In this document: in pieces, positions 60,831 through 64,000 of the stretch
Layout: each line of letters starts with the position of its first letter
Position numbering within the stretch: position 1 is the first letter of the stretch
NCBI GenBank assembly: GCA_035301485.1
Contig: DATGUF010000038.1
Coordinates: 1-64,000, forward strand
Origin: CALEAR01 sp035301485
GTDB taxonomy: Bacteria > Pseudomonadota > Gammaproteobacteria > Pseudomonadales > Alcanivoracaceae
DNA length: 64,000 bases
Direction of reading: 5' to 3'
The notes under the pieces: model-generated
The model's database searches: none
What the model saw: the letters and a program-made list of their open reading frames with translations, nothing else
Told to the model about the DNA's origin: nothing
Made by a program: the position numbers and the translations under genes

Positions 60831-61850
60831 TTAGTTTTCAATCACTTTTTTTTCTAGCTGTACTACTCGACGATAAAGTTCGTCTAACTTACGAAAACGC
60901 GCTGCATTGCGCCGCCAATTACGTTCATTATCTGCTGGCAATGCCGAACCATAGGTGCCTGGCTTAGTAATGGATTTAGAAACGAGCGTCATGCCAAGGA
61001 TATTCACCTGATCTGCTAGTTCTAAATGACCCGCTAACCCAACAGCGCCGCCAATCATACAGTAACGACCAATGCGACTGCTACCTGAGATGCCGGCTTT
61101 ACCTGCTAGTGCGCTGTGCTCACCCACTTCCACGTTATGGCCTAGATGCACTTGGTCGTCCAAAATCACGCCGTCGGCTACCACTGTGTCTTCAATGGCA
61201 CCGCGATCAATGGTGACATTGGCACCAATATTAACGTTCGCACCTATACACACAGAACCCACTTGGGCCACGCTGTGCCAATGCCCTTCGCCAAAAGCAA
61301 AACCAAAGCCATCGGCACCAATCACGGACCCCGCATGCACGATGGTATTATCGCCAATACTAACACCATGATACAGCGTGACATTGGGATAAATGCGTAC
61401 GTTTTTGCCGAGCACAACCCCTTCGCCTACTACGCTGTTTGCCATCACCACCGTGTTTTCACCGATTATTGCGCGCTCTTCCACTACAGCGCCTGCAGCA
61501 ATGGAAACACCAGCTTCAAGTTGAGCACTTTCCGCCACCACCGCTCTCGGGTGGACACCCTGCGTTGCAATGGGGGTTAAGGCAAACAATTGGCTTAGCT
61601 GTGCGAACGCTAGGTAAGGGTTTGGCACCACTAAAGCAGGCACGGGGCAATCGGCCGCCATTTCGGCGGTGCACAATACTGCACCTGCCTGGCTAGTGGC
61701 TAAATAAGGCCGATACTTAGGGTTAGCTAAAAAGGTAAGCTCATCAGCCTGGGCAGAAACAAGTGTGCCAAGCCCTCGGATGCGGCCTTCGCCCGCACCC
61801 TGAAGCTCGGCACCTACTTTCTTTGCTAATTCTGCAACGGTTATAGTCAC
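60831..61850 (-). CDS. lpxD: UDP-3-O-acylglucosamine N-acyltransferase
   Basis: A 339-residue left-handed beta-helix acyltransferase (E. coli LpxD 341) that adds the second 3-hydroxyacyl chain in lipid A synthesis. An N-terminal uridine-binding domain (1-100) precedes the hexapeptide repeats; the catalytic His238 is in QVHLGHNVEVG, as E. coli His239. The C-terminal helix (RNWRRNAARFRKLDELYRRV) binds ACP. Starts 4 bases after skp ends. Confidence 0.95.
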   Translation of the reverse strand: MTITVAELAKKVGAELQGAGEGRIRGLGTLVSAQADELTFLANPKYRPYLATSQAGAVLCTAEMAADCPVPALVVPNPYLAFAQLSQLFALTPIATQGVHPRAVVAESAQLEAGVSIAAGAVVEERAIIGENTVVMANSVVGEGVVLGKNVRIYPNVTLYHGVSIGDNTIVHAGSVIGADGFGFAFGEGHWHSVAQVGSVCIGANVNIGANVTIDRGAIEDTVVADGVILDDQVHLGHNVEVGEHSALAGKAGISGSSRIGRYCMIGGAVGLAGHLELADQVNILGMTLVSKSITKPGTYGSALPADNERNWRRNAARFRKLDELYRRVVQLEKKVIEN

Positions 61851-61854
61851 AATC

Positions 61855-62364
61855 TTACTTTTTAATGCGGTTAATGGCTTTGATCACATCCGTGGTGATG
61901 TCTAGCTGCGGAGCGTTAAAGTGAACTGCGCCTGCTTCAACCACGAGGTCTAGCTTTTTCGCTTTTACCACTTGGTCAATAGCTTGCTCAAATGCTGGGC
62001 GCATTTCCTCATTAATCTTTTGCTCACCTTCCGCCTGACGACGGCTTAAGGTTTCACGCAAGGCTTGGAACTCTGCCGCTTTCTCTTGAAATTGCTTCTG
62101 CAGCGCTTCCTGCTGGCTTTGGCTCATGGTTCTGCCGTCGCGCTCAGCGCGCTGCTGAATTTTAACGATGTCTTGATCAATTTTTTGTAAACGCTGTGCA
62201 TCAGCCTCTAAAGATTTCTCTAATTGCGTCACTCTAGATTTGATCGCGTTGCTTTGGCTCATCACTTGGCCAAAATCTAAAACACCCACCTTTGTATTCG
62301 CCATCGCTAACGCTGGCACCAGTAAAAACAAAAACACTAAGCTTTTAGCGGTAAACTTTTTCAT
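61855..62364 (-). CDS. skp: Periplasmic chaperone Skp/OmpH
   Basis: A 169-residue OmpH family chaperone delivering unfolded outer-membrane proteins to the Bam complex. A signal peptide (1-22, ending AMA) is followed by VGVLDFGQVMSQSN at the trimer core and two long Gln/Glu/Arg-rich helices (about 40-125) that form the tentacles. Located between bamA (11-base gap) and lpxD in the conserved bamA-skp-lpxD-fabZ-lpxA order. Confidence 0.93.
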   Translation of the reverse strand: MKKFTAKSLVFLFLLVPALAMANTKVGVLDFGQVMSQSNAIKSRVTQLEKSLEADAQRLQKIDQDIVKIQQRAERDGRTMSQSQQEALQKQFQEKAAEFQALRETLSRRQAEGEQKINEEMRPAFEQAIDQVVKAKKLDLVVEAGAVHFNAPQLDITTDVIKAINRIKK

Positions 62365-62375
62365 TGTTAAATCTC

Positions 62376-64000
62376 CTAAAAAACATGCCCTAATGTAAAC
62401 TGGAAGAACTCAGTCTCGTCGCCTGATTCCTTGTTCAATGGGCGGCCAATGCTGAAACCTAGCGGCCCGATTGCCGTTAACCATGTCAACCCAAGACCTG
62501 CCGAATAACGCAAATCTCCTAAATCAAATGATGTGTAGCGATTGCTCCACTGCTCAGAAGACAAGTAACGCTTACCACCATTTGTTTGGAACACCTGCCC
62601 TGCATCCACAAAGAGGAAGGTGCGCAAATTACGGCTTTCTGCTGCAAAAGGCGTTGGGAATATCAGCTCCAAGCCCGCTTCCACCAAGAGGTTACCTCCC
62701 ATTGGATCAGGATCTCTATCCTGAGTACAGCTGTTAGCTGTACAGCTAGCATCGTGTTCATAACGCACTGCTGGCGAACGTGGCCCCAAGGAACGTGAAC
62801 GATAGCTTCTCACAGAACCAATACCACCGGCGTAAAAGTTTTCAAAAAATGGTAGCCCAGTGCTATCACCAAATCCGTCACCATAACCTACATCGGCCTT
62901 AGCGCGTAAGGTCCAATAGTTAGTAATGGGGATATATAACTGGCCGTCCAAATTCACCTTGTAGAAGGTGTAGTCACTACCAGGAGCCGCCACCTCAAGC
63001 CCAATGCTGCTCGACCAACCTCTATCCGCCATAATGCCGCGGTTTAATGTGCTCGTACGCAAGCTAGCATTGGCTTTAAATAAATCGAACTTTTCCCCTT
63101 CTTCCTTGAGGAAATCATAAATATCCACTGCTACCCAGCTACCAGTACGAATTTTGATGTTATCCACACCCACGCCAAAGTTTAAACGTGAATATTCTGA
63201 AATGGGGTAACCGTAGTTCACAGCCCCACCCAAGCGGTCGGCTGCATAAGAAGCCACATAAGCCTTCTTGAAATCGATTTTGGAATAGTACAGGTTAAAA
63301 CCTCGGCTTACACCGTCGAGCGTGTAGTACGGGTTTAAATATGAGAAATCATAGCTCTCACGAATATCACTGCGGCTGAGGCCAAATGAAACGTGATTAC
63401 CCGTTCCCATGAAGTTACTTTGCGAAACGTTAGCGCCGAAAATAAAGCCGCTGCCATCCGAATAACCAATATTTGCACCGATAGAACCCGATGGTTGCTC
63501 TTCCACGGTGTAGTTAACATCGATGAGATCTTCCGAGCTAGGCACCTGTGGCGTATCTACCTGAACATAAGAAAAATAGCCTAGGCGTTCTAATCTTTCA
63601 CGGGACAAGTCAATCAAAGCTGAGTTAGCCGGAGCCCCCTCAAACTGGCGCAACTCACGACGCAGCACTTCATCTTGAGTTTTGATATTGCCCGCAAAAT
63701 TAATTTTGTTTACATAGGTTTTTCTACCGGGTTGGACATATAAAACAATATCCACCTCGCCCGTTTCTTCGTTCACTTCAGAGTGATCTTGAATTTTTGC
63801 AAAGGTATAACCTTCGTTACCAAGGCGACGGTTCAACAGCTCTGTGGTGTACGTTATTTTTTGCTGTGAAAAAATATCACCCGGCTCTACCACAATAAGA
63901 GGCTCGAGCACTTTTTCATCCACAGGTATGTCACCTGCTAAACGAATGCTACCTACGTTATAACGCTTGTCTTCATCAACGTTAATGGTGATGTATACGC
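62376..64000 (-). CDS. bamA: Outer membrane protein assembly factor BamA, C-terminal part
   Basis: The N-terminus lies beyond the right edge; about 540 residues are visible, of a usual total near 800. The frame stays open to 63998, so the GTG at 63923 is not the true start. Visible are the last POTRA repeats (TYVNKINFAGNIKTQDEVLRR) and the 16-strand barrel with the lid-lock GSVRSYRSRSLGP (the conserved VRGF/VRGY-type loop, here VRSY) and the terminal aromatic FTLGHVF. It inserts beta-barrel proteins into the outer membrane. Confidence 0.93.
   Translation of the reverse strand, partial: VYITINVDEDKRYNVGSIRLAGDIPVDEKVLEPLIVVEPGDIFSQQKITYTTELLNRRLGNEGYTFAKIQDHSEVNEETGEVDIVLYVQPGRKTYVNKINFAGNIKTQDEVLRRELRQFEGAPANSALIDLSRERLERLGYFSYVQVDTPQVPSSEDLIDVNYTVEEQPSGSIGANIGYSDGSGFIFGANVSQSNFMGTGNHVSFGLSRSDIRESYDFSYLNPYYTLDGVSRGFNLYYSKIDFKKAYVASYAADRLGGAVNYGYPISEYSRLNFGVGVDNIKIRTGSWVAVDIYDFLKEEGEKFDLFKANASLRTSTLNRGIMADRGWSSSIGLEVAAPGSDYTFYKVNLDGQLYIPITNYWTLRAKADVGYGDGFGDSTGLPFFENFYAGGIGSVRSYRSRSLGPRSPAVRYEHDASCTANSCTQDRDPDPMGGNLLVEAGLELIFPTPFAAESRNLRTFLFVDAGQVFQTNGGKRYLSSEQWSNRYTSFDLGDLRYSAGLGLTWLTAIGPLGFSIGRPLNKESGDETEFFQFTLGHVF

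Noticed and set aside
63921..63923. GTG as the bamA start
   Set aside because: The frame continues to the window edge with POTRA-like sequence, so this is an internal codon.
1..64000. CRISPR arrays, defence islands, prophage or toxin-antitoxin pairs
   Set aside because: No regularly spaced repeats, no cas, restriction or phage structural genes were recognised; gene content is overwhelmingly core metabolism.
1..64000. tRNA or rRNA genes
   Set aside because: No cloverleaf-like segment or rRNA-like conserved block was seen in the intergenic regions, all of which are short; a dedicated tRNA scan was not possible.

Overview
This is a 64 kb stretch of chromosome from a Gram-negative gammaproteobacterium with roughly balanced base composition. 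The assignment rests on gene content: RNase T, exonuclease I, RsmC, class II dihydroorotase and RmuC, plus lipid A synthesis (lpxD, fabZ, lpxA, lpxB), KDO synthesis (kdsA) and outer-membrane assembly (bamA, skp). I cannot name the genus. Almost everything is core metabolism and housekeeping. I found no CRISPR array, tRNA, rRNA, prophage or recognisable defence island. The only mobile DNA is the 3' end of an IS3-family element at the left edge. The unusual points are in gene arrangement, intergenic structures and a few atypical family members.

Left part (1-13 kb): the IS3 remnant is followed by a short-chain dehydrogenase, rsmC, the periplasmic lytic transglycosylase slt, and a tightly divergent pair (spermidine-synthase-like protein / DUF4442 hotdog protein). 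Next come a minus-strand group of DUF2288 protein, exported peroxiredoxin and alpha/beta hydrolase, then metG with a patatin-like gene one base behind it. The peroxide-reducing pair ahpC-ahpF follows, with a candidate OxyR-like site upstream and three hairpins between the two genes.

Middle part (13-43 kb): a hydrolase and sbcB; a thioredoxin-like gene with pyrC; a luciferase-like oxidoreductase; leuA; a BCCT transporter; an amidase; a tiny membrane ORF overlapping a soluble-type rnfB, then nth. A nearly complete assimilatory sulfate reduction cluster follows: cysJ-cysI-cysH-cysD-cysNC on the minus strand, divergent from cysG, which makes the siroheme that CysI needs. After it come an AstE/aspartoacylase-like gene with rimK, gloA, argG, rnt, zapE, a carbonic anhydrase, rmuC and ytoQ.

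Right part (42.6-64 kb) is almost entirely minus strand. It holds pyrG-kdsA-eno, ftsB-ispD-ispF-truD-pcm-DUF368-nlpD with overlapping starts and stops, and bamA-skp-lpxD-fabZ-lpxA / lpxB-rnhB-dnaE-accA-tilS. Two departures from common gammaproteobacterial order stand out: surE and rpoS are absent from the truD-pcm-nlpD neighbourhood, where a DUF368 membrane-protein gene sits, and a textbook intrinsic terminator separates lpxA from lpxB. All intergenic stretches are shorter than 300 bases.
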